This document shows, in pieces, positions 7,290 to 16,202 of a stretch of 34,826 nucleotides of DNA. Each line of letters opens with the position of its first letter. The stretch's first letter is position 1. Source of the DNA: Bacillota bacterium (GTDB taxonomy: Bacteria > Bacillota_I > Bacilli_A > Erysipelotrichales > Erysipelotrichaceae); the NCBI GenBank assembly GCA_023388535.1, contig JAEWFZ010000032.1:1-34826 (forward strand), given 5' to 3'. Position numbers and translations under genes: made by a program. The notes beneath the pieces were generated by a model. It worked only from the letters and a program-made list of their open reading frames with translations, had not been told where the DNA came from and made no database searches.

Positions 7290-7908
7290 TATTTGGTTCC
7301 ATCGCTAATTTAAGTATTTCCAAAGCAGAGTGAAGAATTTGAGCCGTTAAACCCCAGATGACTATCCCATCGACTTCATAAAATAAGAGGTAGCGGTCCA
7401 CTCGATGAAAATCATAACTCTTCCCTTCTTCGATTTTTTCATAAGGAAAATCTTCAGGCATAATAATTTCAACATTAATTTTATATCTTTCAGGCGTGGT
7501 AGAAAGCAGTTTCTTTAACGCGATTTTTTCTACATAGTCGACTTCGTATTCATTAAACGTATTTTGATAATCATATAAAATACCTATATAGGAGTGAACT
7601 AAAAGATTGCTTGTGGTTATAACGCTATCGCCCTGTCCAAATACATCGATTTGTTCAGGATGGATTAGTAATTCTTCTTTAGTTTCACGAATAGCGGCTT
7701 CCAAGCTGGATTCGCCTTCGTCTATTTTCCCTCCCGGAAAACAAAAGTCACCAGCATGGCTAACTTTTTGAGAACGGCGTTCAAACAAAATGAAAATCTC
7801 ATCATCTTGACGGATTAAAGGAACTAAAACCGCATACTCCTGTAAAAAACCTTCACTGATTAGACGAGGTTGATAATCTTTTACAATTTGACGATGGATA
7901 CCTTTCAT
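7282..7908 (-). CDS. Nudix hydrolase, probable CoA pyrophosphatase type
   Basis: This 208-residue protein has a clear Nudix box at about residues 60-80 (GG-KIDEGE-x7-RETKEEL), preceded by the HAG-x-FCFPGG segment typical of the NudL/YeaB CoA-diphosphatase group. It would hydrolyse a nucleoside diphosphate linked to another moiety, likely CoA, using Mg2+. I chose the ATG at 7908, six bases after the preceding stop; a TTG at 7953 would overlap the upstream gene by 41 bases. The C-terminal half after residue 120 is the family's extra region. It is part of the same minus-strand operon as the neighbours. Confidence 0.8.
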   Translation of the reverse strand: MKGIHRQIVKDYQPRLISEGFLQEYAVLVPLIRQDDEIFILFERRSQKVSHAGDFCFPGGKIDEGESSLEAAIRETKEELLIHPEQIDVFGQGDSVITTSNLLVHSYIGILYDYQNTFNEYEVDYVEKIALKKLLSTTPERYKINVEIIMPEDFPYEKIEEGKSYDFHRVDRYLLFYEVDGIVIWGLTAQILHSALEILKLAMEPNND

Positions 7909-7912
7909 AAAT

Positions 7913-8230
7913 TTACTTAGCTTCAAAGACGATTTCTTCAGTAAAATAGTCAACGATGATGGTACCCAAGGTACCCTCTAGTTCAACATTTTCGATGCGA
8001 TCATAGCGATCGGTTAAGGATAGATAGCGCTGAATCCAACCATATAAAGTTATCGAAATCTCTTCGTCCGCTAAACCATTGCGGGCTCGATCGCGCAATT
8101 TAATGGCACCATTGACCCTTTTCTCAAAACGGTCATGGATGGTTTGATACCTTTCTTTTACGTCTTCCTTTTGAAAATATTCAAATTTAAAAATTTCAAA
8201 TTCATCTAAAGTCATTGATTTTACTTGCAT
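7913..8230 (-). CDS. Conserved small protein, unknown function
   Basis: This 105-residue mostly helical, charged protein has no motif I recognise. It starts at an ATG with GAGGAG before it, 14 bases after the diacylglycerol-kinase-like gene, and ends six bases before the Nudix start. Tight spacing on both sides and a good ribosome binding site support it as a real operon member. Confidence 0.65.
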   Translation of the reverse strand: MQVKSMTLDEFEIFKFEYFQKEDVKERYQTIHDRFEKRVNGAIKLRDRARNGLADEEISITLYGWIQRYLSLTDRYDRIENVELEGTLGTIIVDYFTEEIVFEAK

Positions 8231-8244
8231 CTTTTACTCCTCTT

Positions 8245-9144
8245 CTAAAATCCATGGTAGACTCTCATCCTCTGGGATAAAACTTCAATCTCTAAAGGAA
8301 AATATGGTCCTAAATCACCATCGATGTCGGACTCTACCAAATCCTCATCGCATTCGATCCGAATTTTACGGATTGGACGGACGTTAACTTCTAAACTACT
8401 ATTTAAATTTCCTCCGATTAAATCAGGTAGTAATTGTAATTTACTAATCAAACCAGCATCTTCAATAATCAAGAGATTAGCCGCCCCATCCCTGAGATGA
8501 CGATCTACCGAAGTTAATTTAAAATCACCAAAGAAATCCGATAAGCTTACTAAAATTAAGGAAGCTTCAACCTCGGTTACCACATCGTTAGCACAAATTC
8601 TAAAATGACGTTTCCTTTCATTTAATAAATTTATTAAGCCATTGAAATAGTAAGGTAAAGGACCGAAGGTCTGCTTCTCTTGAACTTTTACCTGATGGAC
8701 GGCTTCGGCTAAATCACCAATCGATAATAAGTAATTAAAGTAACGATCGTTGACTTTACCCGTATCCACGGTAGTAATTTTATTAAAATCCAAGGCTTCA
8801 ATCCATTGTTCCACATTTTGAGGTATCTTTAACATTCTCGAAAACGCATTATAGGTACCGCTTGGCACAATACCTAAAATCGCTTGGCTATCGGCTTCAA
8901 TAATACCACTAGTTACCTCATTGACCGTGCCATCACCGCCAATAACAAAAATACTATGAGAATCTATTGCCTCTTCCTTAGCAAAGTTATAAGCATCCTT
9001 AGGCTTTTGCGTGGTTAGTATTAAAACTTTGTCAAAGTATGACTCGATTTTTTTAGCTAACAACTGTGCGTAGCGTTCGGTCTTTTCAATCCCAGCATTG
9101 GGATTAACAATAATTGTTGCTTTAAGATTTCCTGTTTTCATCAT
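8245..9144 (-). CDS. Diacylglycerol/lipid kinase family protein
   Basis: This 299-residue protein has the DAGK catalytic fold. The glycine-rich nucleotide site IGGDGTVNEV spans about residues 68-77, and VPSGTYNAFSR follows at 93-103, in the place of the usual PxGTxNDFAR; the Asp of NDFAR is replaced by Ala. Members phosphorylate diacylglycerol or related lipids at the membrane inner face. Two adjacent ATG codons mark the start, and an AGAGGTG site lies about 12 bases upstream. It follows the DUF1801 gene by 18 bases in the same operon. The lipid substrate cannot be assigned. Confidence 0.85.
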   Translation of the reverse strand: MMKTGNLKATIIVNPNAGIEKTERYAQLLAKKIESYFDKVLILTTQKPKDAYNFAKEEAIDSHSIFVIGGDGTVNEVTSGIIEADSQAILGIVPSGTYNAFSRMLKIPQNVEQWIEALDFNKITTVDTGKVNDRYFNYLLSIGDLAEAVHQVKVQEKQTFGPLPYYFNGLINLLNERKRHFRICANDVVTEVEASLILVSLSDFFGDFKLTSVDRHLRDGAANLLIIEDAGLISKLQLLPDLIGGNLNSSLEVNVRPIRKIRIECDEDLVESDIDGDLGPYFPLEIEVLSQRMRVYHGF

Positions 9145-9162
9145 AGCTTAGTATAACACCTC

Positions 9163-9549
9163 TTAATTAGGATTGTTATCCTTACGCCAATAACTTAAAT
9201 AACCTTCTTTATCCTTTATATTTAGCTCAATAATTCGAGCTAATAACGGATAGTCAATCGATTGTTTCCAAGGGATGGAAAAGGTCATTTTCTTAGGCTT
9301 ATAACCCGCTTCTTCTAGTTCTTGTTTAAAGTAGTTAATCGTATAAGCTTCTGGAGAAATACTTAAATGATGCTTGCTGTGAGCAAGTGCCAAAATAAAA
9401 GTTTTATCGAGCATAAAAGTCGGTTGATTCCATTTGTAGGTTAAACTTAATTGTGGATATTTCTTAGATATCCAATCGATTATTTCGATGAACTTAGCTC
9501 TTTTTTCTACATCATCCAACGCATCAAGATAATCTTTAATCGCCTTCAT
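9163..9549 (-). CDS. DUF1801-family (YdhG/frataxin-like) protein
   Basis: This 128-residue protein matches the DUF1801 pattern: an N-terminal helix pair, the YKWNQPTF segment (about 41-48), FILALAHSKHHLSISP (51-66) and a C-terminal K-x-x-x-TFSIPW strand region. The Bacillus subtilis relative YdhG has been reported as a frataxin-like iron chaperone; transferring that role here is inference. The ATG at 9549 overlaps the Maf stop as TAATG and follows AGAAGGG. A TTG at 9558 is the less likely start. Confidence 0.75.
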   Translation of the reverse strand: MKAIKDYLDALDDVEKRAKFIEIIDWISKKYPQLSLTYKWNQPTFMLDKTFILALAHSKHHLSISPEAYTINYFKQELEEAGYKPKKMTFSIPWKQSIDYPLLARIIELNIKDKEGYLSYWRKDNNPN

Positions 9550-10130
9550 TATATCCAACCCTTCTCTACTAGTAGTTGGTAGGTTTTAGCCAAAGGTAAG
9601 CCCATAATTGCATAATAATCACCCTCGATATGGGTCACCAACAAACTTCCAGTTTCTTGAATGCCGTAAGCTCCAGCTTTTCCTAAAGCACTCTTATTAG
9701 CTATAGAAGCGTCTATAATCGCTTCTACATCTTGATTATAGTCTCTAAAAGTTACCTTGGAAGTTGAGACAAAGCTAGTCTCTTGATCAGCATCAATCAA
9801 AGATATCGCCGTATAGACGTGATGGGATTTTCCAGTAAGTGCCACCAGCATCCGTTTCGCATCCGCTTCGTCGACGGGCTTGCCTAATATTTCATCATCA
9901 ACGACAACTAAGGTATCCCCAGCAAGAACTTTTTCTCGGCCCTGATGACGCTCAAAGACCGCTTTTGCTTTGGCTTGAGCAATCGCTAAAACCTGTTGTT
10001 GATGCGGTTGATGTTTGTTTTCATATAATATTTTTGCTTCATCGACTTGAGCGGTTTCGATACGAAAATTCAATCCAACCGATTTTAATAATTCAATTCT
10101 TCTTGGAGATTTACTCGCTAAAATAAACAT
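9549..10130 (-). CDS. maf: Maf-like nucleoside triphosphate pyrophosphatase
   Basis: This 193-residue protein has the Maf signature at the N-terminus (FILASKSPRRIELLKSVGL, residues 2-20) and the catalytic AGDTLVVVDDEILGKP block (70-85) with the general-base Asp at 72. Length fits the family. Maf enzymes hydrolyse non-canonical or canonical nucleotides such as dTTP/UTP or modified pyrimidines in the cytoplasm. AAGGAGAG precedes the ATG at 10130. It is the first gene of the 10.1-7.0 kb minus-strand operon and overlaps the DUF1801 gene by one base. Confidence 0.92.
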   Translation of the reverse strand: MFILASKSPRRIELLKSVGLNFRIETAQVDEAKILYENKHQPHQQQVLAIAQAKAKAVFERHQGREKVLAGDTLVVVDDEILGKPVDEADAKRMLVALTGKSHHVYTAISLIDADQETSFVSTSKVTFRDYNQDVEAIIDASIANKSALGKAGAYGIQETGSLLVTHIEGDYYAIMGLPLAKTYQLLVEKGWI

Positions 10131-10163
10131 TGTATCTAACTCTCCTTTTCATCAAAAATTGTT

Positions 10164-11414
10164 CTATTTGGCTAAACCTTCTTGCTTAATAATAGTCTCT
10201 AAAACATCTTCTTTTTCAAGATTTACTTCTATATCGGGTGTCGTTTTAACTAAGGCGTTTATTTCTCCTATTTCATTGGTACCTAAACTTTTAGCGATAC
10301 TGATAACATAACCGCTATTCGGTAAATCAAAAAGTAGTGGTTCGCTGGTAATCCCAGAACCAGCTGTCTTTTCTCCAATTAGAGTGGCTGTTTTCGTTGA
10401 TTTCATAAAGATACTCATCAACTCAGCCTCTTCTGTTACCGCTTTATCAATTACTACATATATTTTCCCTTGAAACTTAATACTATCCGCACTTGGAAAG
10501 ACGGCGATGTCTTTTTGAAGGCGATAATCAAATTTACTTAGATAGCGATTATTGTTGTCATCCTTAAAGGGTTGATATTCTCCTTGAATTAAGGCTTGTT
10601 CCGTTAACGGCCCATGGACCATATAATTATAGACTAAATGACGCTGGGTCTCAGCTAGTAGCTTAGGTAAAAACCACTCCTGCCAAAAGCGGACGTCCCC
10701 ACCTCTATTTCCTCGAAGATCTAGTACCAGGACTGGATAATCTTTAATTTCTGCTAAGAAGGGTTTTAAAATATTACTATGTGTTTGAATCTGCTGATAA
10801 TCAAACATTTGAGGTAGTTTGATATAGGCTAACTTAGCTTCTTTTAAATCTTTAACTTCAAGGCTTTGATCCGGTAATTGTGGCTTGGGTTCTTGACGCG
10901 ATTCTAAATAATACTGGATTAGACTATTACTAATCTCATAGCGTTTGATGGTGGCTGGTTTATGAAAAATCTCTACCATTTGGTAGCGCCAGTCTTTTTT
11001 ATCTAGATCATTTCGATAATCAACGTAAACTTGATAGCCTACGGATTCGTCCAACAAGCTATTTTGTGGATGATTTAAGTCGGCTAAAGCTTTTTCGATT
11101 ATAGTTCTAAATTGCTGGCTAGTAGTCACCATTTTGACTTGTTGTAAATAATGGTCCTTATTGGCCAACCAATCGTACTGATGTAGTTCTTTATTGACTT
11201 CAAAGAAGGGATAGTATTTTTCTAAAGTGCTATAAAAAACTTCGAAATCTTCGAGATAATCTTCTTGAGTCAATACCTTATTTGGTAATTCAATTTCGGC
11301 GAAGTTGGGAAACTGGGGTTCAGACTTACCTGGGGTAAAAATCAGAATCGCTACCACAACCGGAATGAGTATGAACCATAGGTATTTTTTGTTTTTCATT
11401 AATTTTTCAATCAT
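10164..11414 (-). CDS. S41-family peptidase-like membrane-anchored protein, nucleophile apparently lost
   Basis: This 416-residue protein has one N-terminal membrane anchor (about 11-28) and an extracytoplasmic S41 (tail-specific protease) domain. The LDLRGNRGG motif is at 231-239, and the later DKAVTEEAELMSIFMKSTK (about 323-341) and GEKTAGSG (347-354) blocks align with the S41 active-site region. Where active enzymes have a Ser (S-x-A-E), this protein reads EEAE, so the nucleophile seems to be Glu. No PDZ domain is visible. It may be a non-catalytic binding protein. The ATG at 11414 has no ribosome binding site and lies six bases after a TATACT box. Confidence 0.75.
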   Translation of the reverse strand: MIEKLMKNKKYLWFILIPVVVAILIFTPGKSEPQFPNFAEIELPNKVLTQEDYLEDFEVFYSTLEKYYPFFEVNKELHQYDWLANKDHYLQQVKMVTTSQQFRTIIEKALADLNHPQNSLLDESVGYQVYVDYRNDLDKKDWRYQMVEIFHKPATIKRYEISNSLIQYYLESRQEPKPQLPDQSLEVKDLKEAKLAYIKLPQMFDYQQIQTHSNILKPFLAEIKDYPVLVLDLRGNRGGDVRFWQEWFLPKLLAETQRHLVYNYMVHGPLTEQALIQGEYQPFKDDNNNRYLSKFDYRLQKDIAVFPSADSIKFQGKIYVVIDKAVTEEAELMSIFMKSTKTATLIGEKTAGSGITSEPLLFDLPNSGYVISIAKSLGTNEIGEINALVKTTPDIEVNLEKEDVLETIIKQEGLAK

Positions 11415-11426
11415 ATCTATAGTATA
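11412..11426 (-). promoter_or_regulatory. -10 box six bases from ATG of the S41-like gene
   Basis: On the minus strand TATACT (11421-11426), six bases and ATG (11412-11414) follow one another with no ribosome binding site between them. The arrangement matches those at 742 and 25457. Confidence 0.45.
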
Positions 11427-11517
11427 AACTAGTTTCTGTTAAAAGTAATTGATAATGGTTAGTCGAGAATCGGAATACATTAATAAAATCTATTTCAATT
11501 AAAGTTAAATTTACATT

Positions 11518-11542
11518 TTAAAAGCCATCCTATGGATGGCTT
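11518..11542 (-). terminator. Terminator of the purine nucleoside phosphorylase gene
   Basis: AAGCCATCC (11522-11530) pairs with GGATGGCTT (11534-11542) around a three-base loop. On the minus strand it is followed by TTTT. Confidence 0.85.
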
Positions 11543-11546
11543 AATT

Positions 11547-12362
11547 TTATAATTCTTTGATGATTTCTTCGACCCAATGACAGAGCTTTTTAGAACTGAT
11601 GTTTGCTATTTCAACGACTTCTTGATGACTATGTTTTCCATCTCTTAAGCCGGTGGCCATATTGGTAATGACCGAAATTCCCAGAACATCAAAACCTAGA
11701 TAATTAGCTACAATCGTTTCTGGAACGGTACTCATGCCAATCGCATCCGCCCCTAAAATTCCATACATCTTGATTTCAGCCACGGTTTCATAGTAAGGAC
11801 CTTGAAAATAAGCATAAACGCCTTCTTTATAGTTAATATCAAGTCGCTTGGCTACTGCTTTAGCCTGATTTCTAAAGGAACTGGTATAAGGATCGGACAT
11901 ATCTGGAAAGCGCGGTCCAAAGCGTTCGTCGTTGGCGCCTCGTAATGGGTTGGTTGAAACGCCATTAATAAAGTCTTTGATAATCATTAAATCACCCGGA
12001 ACAAAGCTTGGATTAATACCGCCACATGCGTTGGTAACAATTAGCTTCTCGACACCGAGTAATTTCATCACAAAGAGTGGATACGTGACTTCTTTCATGG
12101 TAAAGCCTTCGTAGAAATGGAAACGACCAGCCATTAATACCACGCTGGTATTGCCGATTTGACCAAAGACTAATTGTCCAGCATGTCCTTTTACCTCCGA
12201 TACCGGAAAGTTAGGAATATCCGCATAATCTAAAACTTCTTTGTTTTCTACGACATCCACCAGACTTCCAAGACCAGACCCTAAAATAATTCCAAGCTTT
12301 GGTTGGACAGAAATTTTATCTTGGATGAATTGAGTGGTCGATAAAACTTTATCGTAAAACAT
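11547..12362 (-). CDS. punA: Purine nucleoside phosphorylase (trimeric type)
   Basis: This 271-residue protein is of PNP/MTAP type. The phosphate-binding GSGLG is at residues 28-32, AGRFHFYEG (78-86) contributes Arg, His and Glu to the active site, and the base-site segment VTNACGGIN spans 109-117. A C-terminal helix region follows. It cleaves inosine/guanosine and deoxy forms with phosphate in purine salvage in the cytosol. I chose the ATG at 12362 because it follows a perfect AGAGGAGGAA; the frame at 12380 is upstream of that site. TATAGT on the minus strand near 12393-12398 is a likely -10. It is a single-gene unit with its own terminator. Confidence 0.93.
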   Translation of the reverse strand: MFYDKVLSTTQFIQDKISVQPKLGIILGSGLGSLVDVVENKEVLDYADIPNFPVSEVKGHAGQLVFGQIGNTSVVLMAGRFHFYEGFTMKEVTYPLFVMKLLGVEKLIVTNACGGINPSFVPGDLMIIKDFINGVSTNPLRGANDERFGPRFPDMSDPYTSSFRNQAKAVAKRLDINYKEGVYAYFQGPYYETVAEIKMYGILGADAIGMSTVPETIVANYLGFDVLGISVITNMATGLRDGKHSHQEVVEIANISSKKLCHWVEEIIKEL

Positions 12363-12411
12363 AGATTCCTCCTCTATCAATTTAATTTAACTATACCATA
12401 GTCTAATTGAG

Positions 12412-12434
12412 AGAAAAACCAGGAAACCCTGGTT
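12412..12434 (-). terminator. Terminator of the Mhq-like operon
   Basis: AACCAGG (12417-12423) pairs with CCTGGTT (12428-12434). On the minus strand it is followed by TTTTT. It begins at the stop codon of the flavin reductase-like gene. Confidence 0.85.
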
Positions 12435-13053
12435 AATATTTGCGTTGATAGTTCAATGTTTTAATGCTGGCATAATTAGGTCCACCGAGACGTGCTACCG
12501 GAATAAGTTTATCAGCGATGATGTAATTATTTTCTATATCAAGTACCGAAGCATCGACATGAATAGCCACTACTTTTAAAATTAATAAATTCGCCTGATT
12601 TTCAGGATTTTCATCATCTTTGATTACCACTTCATCGAGATAATTAACTTCCATAGCAATCTTGGCATCTTTTAGCAAGGGAACATCGACCTTTTTAGCG
12701 TTTTCTACTTGCAGGTTAATAAGATCTATTTCCGAATCATTTTTTGCTAAAACTTTGGCTGAATCATCCATCGCCGACAATAAGGAAAGATCGGGAATAT
12801 GGATGATAGCTTCTTTACTTCTTTTTATATTTTCATAACTATGCTTGTAATGTTGGCTGGTGTTTTGAAATGAAATCCCAACCACGTTATTGGCAATCAT
12901 ATTAAAGTAGCTAAACGGTGCTAGGTTGATACTACCATCTTCGTTGCGGGAAGTTACCCAGGCAATAGGTCGTGGAATAACACTCCCCTGAACTAGTTTC
13001 TTACGCGTTTTATCATCGATTTCATCAAAATCGAAATAGATCTTAGACAACAT
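12433..13053 (-). CDS. Flavin reductase-like (FMN-binding split-barrel) protein
   Basis: This 206-residue protein has the flavin reductase-like / DIM6-NTAB pattern: GSVIPRPIAWVTSRNEDGSI (about 23-42), NLAPFSYFNMI (43-53) and a later IHIPDLS strand. It would bind FMN and may reduce flavin or quinone-like compounds. It overlaps the upstream carboxylesterase gene by 11 bases and ends the five-gene operon. Its presence with dioxygenases and an MhqR-like repressor suggests a role in handling quinones or other electrophiles, which is inferred from context. Confidence 0.82.
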   Translation of the reverse strand: MLSKIYFDFDEIDDKTRKKLVQGSVIPRPIAWVTSRNEDGSINLAPFSYFNMIANNVVGISFQNTSQHYKHSYENIKRSKEAIIHIPDLSLLSAMDDSAKVLAKNDSEIDLINLQVENAKKVDVPLLKDAKIAMEVNYLDEVVIKDDENPENQANLLILKVVAIHVDASVLDIENNYIIADKLIPVARLGGPNYASIKTLNYQRKY

Positions 13054-13645
13054 CGTTTAAAAACTCTCGAGAATAATCTAATTCTTCTTGGATTAACTGA
13101 TGACCAAATTGATGCTGGTAACTATCCACTGAGATCTGGGCCTGTTGGAACTGTTGTTTTAATTGTTCAAATAATTCCGCAGAAATATAGGGATCGTTGG
13201 CTCCACTGGTGATTAAGACTTTCAAATCAGATTGATTTTTAAAGGCAGTTTCTGCACGTACCATCGAAGGATGATAGAGTAAAGCATAATCCAAAGGAAC
13301 TTCATCAAATTCTTTTAGATAATTGATTGCCAGGTTAGCGCCATTTGAATAGCCAATAAGTGTCAGCTTGTAGTCCTGATAACCATATTTTTCAATCAGT
13401 TCTTCAATTGAAGCCTTTAAATCATAGGTTGCTTTAGCTAGGGAACGCAGATCAAAAGACCCATCGCTATAGCGAGCGAAATAGCGGGCCATACCACGTT
13501 CGTAGACTTCACCCTGAAACCCAACTAAGGTAGCTTGGGGATCAATATATTGAGCGATTGAAAACAAATCGCTAGCACTTCCACCGGTTCCATGTAGGGT
13601 GATAATCAGATGCTTATTGGTGCCGTCATTTTTTAGATATCTCAT
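13043..13645 (-). CDS. mhqD: Carboxylesterase/phospholipase family protein, MhqD-like
   Basis: This 200-residue alpha/beta hydrolase has the oxyanion segment TLHGTGG (16-22) and the nucleophile elbow GYSNG with Ser100. Asp151 (SGANDPY) and His182 (FGHQL) complete a full catalytic triad. This is the short carboxylesterase class to which Bacillus MhqD belongs. It lies in an operon with two ring-cleaving dioxygenases and a MarR repressor, the same gene set found in the B. subtilis MhqR regulon. It overlaps both neighbours by a few bases, so translation is coupled. Confidence 0.85.
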   Translation of the reverse strand: MRYLKNDGTNKHLIITLHGTGGSASDLFSIAQYIDPQATLVGFQGEVYERGMARYFARYSDGSFDLRSLAKATYDLKASIEELIEKYGYQDYKLTLIGYSNGANLAINYLKEFDEVPLDYALLYHPSMVRAETAFKNQSDLKVLITSGANDPYISAELFEQLKQQFQQAQISVDSYQHQFGHQLIQEELDYSREFLNDVV

Positions 13646-14076
13646 AATTGACTTACCTCTTCGGCTTTCTTTCCTAGTTTTTTAAGTAATTCTTGTAATC
13701 TACTTTCCTCTTTGGCGGTTAATACTTGAAATATTTCTTGCATATGCTGGTAGTGTTTTTGATAGACATCAACAAAGACTTTTTTCCCGGTTTCGGTTAA
13801 TCTAATTTGCTGACGACGACCGTCGTTGACATCTTTTTGTCGAATAATATAATCTTTCTTTTCTAAAATATCTAAGACATAGGTCAAGGAACTATTGGGT
13901 ATAAGTATTTTATCAATCAGCTGATTGGGATAGAGACTTTCTTTACTATATAAGGCCTCCATGACGGTGAATTCATTAACCGTTAATGCAGTGTCTTGTA
14001 GCGATAGCTTGACATTCTTAGTTAAACTTTGATGGGCTTTAAAGAGGATGATAAGCGTTTTTAATTTATTATCCAT
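13642..14076 (-). CDS. mhqR: MarR-family repressor, MhqR-like
   Basis: This 144-residue winged-helix regulator has dimerisation helices at both ends, LTVNEFTVMEALY (about 28-40), a recognition region around ILIPNSSLTYVLDILEKK, and the MarR wing DVNDGRRQQIRLTETG (about 80-95). The position after two dioxygenases and before an MhqD-like esterase points to an MhqR-type repressor that senses quinone-like electrophiles. It likely represses its own operon through the palindrome at 16203-16228. There is no obvious conserved Cys, so sensing may be by ligand binding. Overlaps of 1 and 4 bases tie it to its neighbours. Confidence 0.82.
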   Translation of the reverse strand: MDNKLKTLIILFKAHQSLTKNVKLSLQDTALTVNEFTVMEALYSKESLYPNQLIDKILIPNSSLTYVLDILEKKDYIIRQKDVNDGRRQQIRLTETGKKVFVDVYQKHYQHMQEIFQVLTAKEESRLQELLKKLGKKAEEVSQL

Positions 14077-15074
14077 TAGTCAAAGTATTCTTTTTCAAAC
14101 GTTTTGGTACTGCGAACGCTATCAAAATGAGGTAATTGAGTTTCGATATACTCTCTTTTATGTCTTAAATGTAAAGGTAAAGTAAGTGTTTCCCCAAGAT
14201 TTTCATAGGTTTCCTGATCATCGATAAACCCTGGTCCATCCGTAGCTAGTTCAAAGAGAATATTTGGATACATCCGAACATAATTAGATTTGAAATAGAA
14301 ACGATCGACATATCCTGAATTTCCAATACCGAGCTCGTTGAAATGGTTAATCCACTCTTCTAAATGGGCTTTATCTTCAACTCTAAAGGCGACATGATGA
14401 ACACCACCATAACCTTGACGAGCGCTTGGAAGTTCTTTGTTTAGTTCTACGATAACCGCACCGCCGTTACCGCCCTCGCCCATCTCATAGAGCGTGAAGA
14501 CGTCTTCTTGGCTTGACTTACGCATACCCATGATGCGAACTAGGATTTGATCCATTAGTTCTTGACTTTCCACTCGTAAATAAATTGGGCCTAAGCCGGT
14601 AATCGCAAATTCATTAGGTACGGGTCCCTTATACCATGGTTCACCGGAAGCCACCCCTTGGTTGTTTTCATCAGAAAATAAAGCGTATTGTTGTCGATCA
14701 AAATCTTCAAAATATAATACCTTACGACCGAATTGTTCGATTACTTGATCATGTTTTACTTGATAATGATCGAAACGCTTGATCCAATAGTCAATCGCCG
14801 CATCCGATGGTACCCGAAACGAGGTTCTTGAGATATCGTTGGTTCCTTTTTGGTGGGCGGAGATGCCTTTAAAATCGAAGAAGGTCATATCCGTCCCTGG
14901 ATTACCACGATCATCCGTAAAGAATAAGTGGTAAGTAGACAAATCATCTTGGTTAACATTCTTTTTAACTAATCTCATTCCCAAAATGTTGGTATAGAAA
15001 TCATAGATTTTTGGTGAACTTGAAGTAATCGCCGTAACGTGGTGAATCCCTTTCAATGGTGTAACTTGTTTCAT
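14076..15074 (-). CDS. mhqO: VOC-family ring-cleaving dioxygenase, MhqO-like
   Basis: This 332-residue extradiol-type dioxygenase is built of two VOC (glyoxalase/bleomycin) modules. The metal ligands typical of the family are visible: His in GIHHVTA (near residue 11), His in GVHHVAF (about 225) and Glu in LFELATDGPG (about 273). MhqO/MhqA-like enzymes are thought to open the ring of hydroquinones with Fe(II). It ends one base into the MarR start and begins one base after the upstream paralogue stops, so all are one transcript. Confidence 0.87.
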   Translation of the reverse strand: MKQVTPLKGIHHVTAITSSSPKIYDFYTNILGMRLVKKNVNQDDLSTYHLFFTDDRGNPGTDMTFFDFKGISAHQKGTNDISRTSFRVPSDAAIDYWIKRFDHYQVKHDQVIEQFGRKVLYFEDFDRQQYALFSDENNQGVASGEPWYKGPVPNEFAITGLGPIYLRVESQELMDQILVRIMGMRKSSQEDVFTLYEMGEGGNGGAVIVELNKELPSARQGYGGVHHVAFRVEDKAHLEEWINHFNELGIGNSGYVDRFYFKSNYVRMYPNILFELATDGPGFIDDQETYENLGETLTLPLHLRHKREYIETQLPHFDSVRSTKTFEKEYFD

Positions 15075-15075
15075 T

Positions 15076-16173
15076 TTATAATTCTCCTTTGTTTCGATAT
15101 TGATTTTTTAAATCTTGTAATTGGATTTTCTCGCTTTCAGTTAAGTCTGATTTAGCTTTGAGATCAAGGATACGTTGTTTAATCGTTTCTCTCTGTTGTA
15201 AATGCTCATATTCATAGCGATCGCGATAGCCATAACCTTCGAGTTGTGTAATTGGTTTGACCTCCAGTGGCATCAGATTTTCTAGTTTGCTGGTATCCTC
15301 ATTTTGGTAATGATCGGGAATCATTAAACGCTCACCTAATTGTTCTAGGTTGTCGTCCACCAGCATGCCCGGACCTTTAGTCGCTAGTTCGATAAGAATA
15401 CCCCCTGGTTCCCGAAAATAAATGGATTTAAAATATTTTCTATCTTTTATTTCGGTTGGTTGTAAGCCATAGTCTTTTAATTGTTTGAGCCAGTCTTCTA
15501 TCTCATCATCTTCAACGCTGAAGGCAATGTGATGGACCACACCAACACCCATTAACCCTCGGGGTTGGGCTTGTTTGGATAATTCTAATCGACCCCCTAA
15601 GTTATCTGAGATTTCTAATAAGTACATTTCTTCATCTTCATCAATTAATTGATAGCCTAATAGGTTTGTGAGTAAAGCTAAGGTCTTGTCGGGATTTTGT
15701 GAATAGAGTATGGCACTCTCGATTCCAATCAAGGCATGATGTTTTTCAACCCCGTTAAACGACCAAGTATTTAAATCGCGCTTTGTGGTTTCAATTAGTT
15801 CTAATTGTAGGCCATCAAGATCTTCAAATGCCAGACGTTTGTGGTTGAAACGCTCATACAGATAATATTTAATATTAAATTGTTTGAGTCGTTGTTTCCA
15901 AAAATCAAAAGCTTGTTCGCGGACGCCATAACTGGCTACGCCAACTTGACCACCCCGTATTTCACCAGGCCTGCCATCAACCATGGGAAAGGTTGTAATC
16001 AAACCAGAATTAGCTTGCTGGTTACCATAATATAAATGATAGGAATCTAGATCATCATAGTTAAGCGTCTTTTTAACCAGACGATAACCCAATACGCCAG
16101 CATAGAAGTCAACATTACGTTGAGCATGGCCAACGATTGAGGAGATGTGATGGATTCCTTTAGTTTTTAACAT
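15076..16173 (-). CDS. VOC-family ring-cleaving dioxygenase (second paralogue)
   Basis: This 365-residue paralogue of the next gene has the same two VOC modules and metal ligands: His in GIHHISS (about residue 8), His in VVHHIAF (about 212) and Glu in LIELATKGPG (about 262). It differs in a C-terminal charged, probably helical or coiled-coil tail (about 325-365) that the shorter copy lacks. It is the first gene of the operon. AAAGGAAA precedes the ATG, and the promoter overlaps a 26-bp palindrome. The two copies may form a heteromer or handle different quinols. Confidence 0.85.
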   Translation of the reverse strand: MLKTKGIHHISSIVGHAQRNVDFYAGVLGYRLVKKTLNYDDLDSYHLYYGNQQANSGLITTFPMVDGRPGEIRGGQVGVASYGVREQAFDFWKQRLKQFNIKYYLYERFNHKRLAFEDLDGLQLELIETTKRDLNTWSFNGVEKHHALIGIESAILYSQNPDKTLALLTNLLGYQLIDEDEEMYLLEISDNLGGRLELSKQAQPRGLMGVGVVHHIAFSVEDDEIEDWLKQLKDYGLQPTEIKDRKYFKSIYFREPGGILIELATKGPGMLVDDNLEQLGERLMIPDHYQNEDTSKLENLMPLEVKPITQLEGYGYRDRYEYEHLQQRETIKQRILDLKAKSDLTESEKIQLQDLKNQYRNKGEL

Positions 16174-16202
16174 AACTGTTTCCTTTCTTTGAATACAGCT
16201 CT

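Noticed and set aside
9130..9150. TATACT close to the ATG of the diacylglycerol-kinase-like gene as a fourth leaderless start
   Set aside because: The spacing is five rather than six bases to the first ATG, an AGAGGTG site is present, and the gene follows another by 18 bases in an operon.
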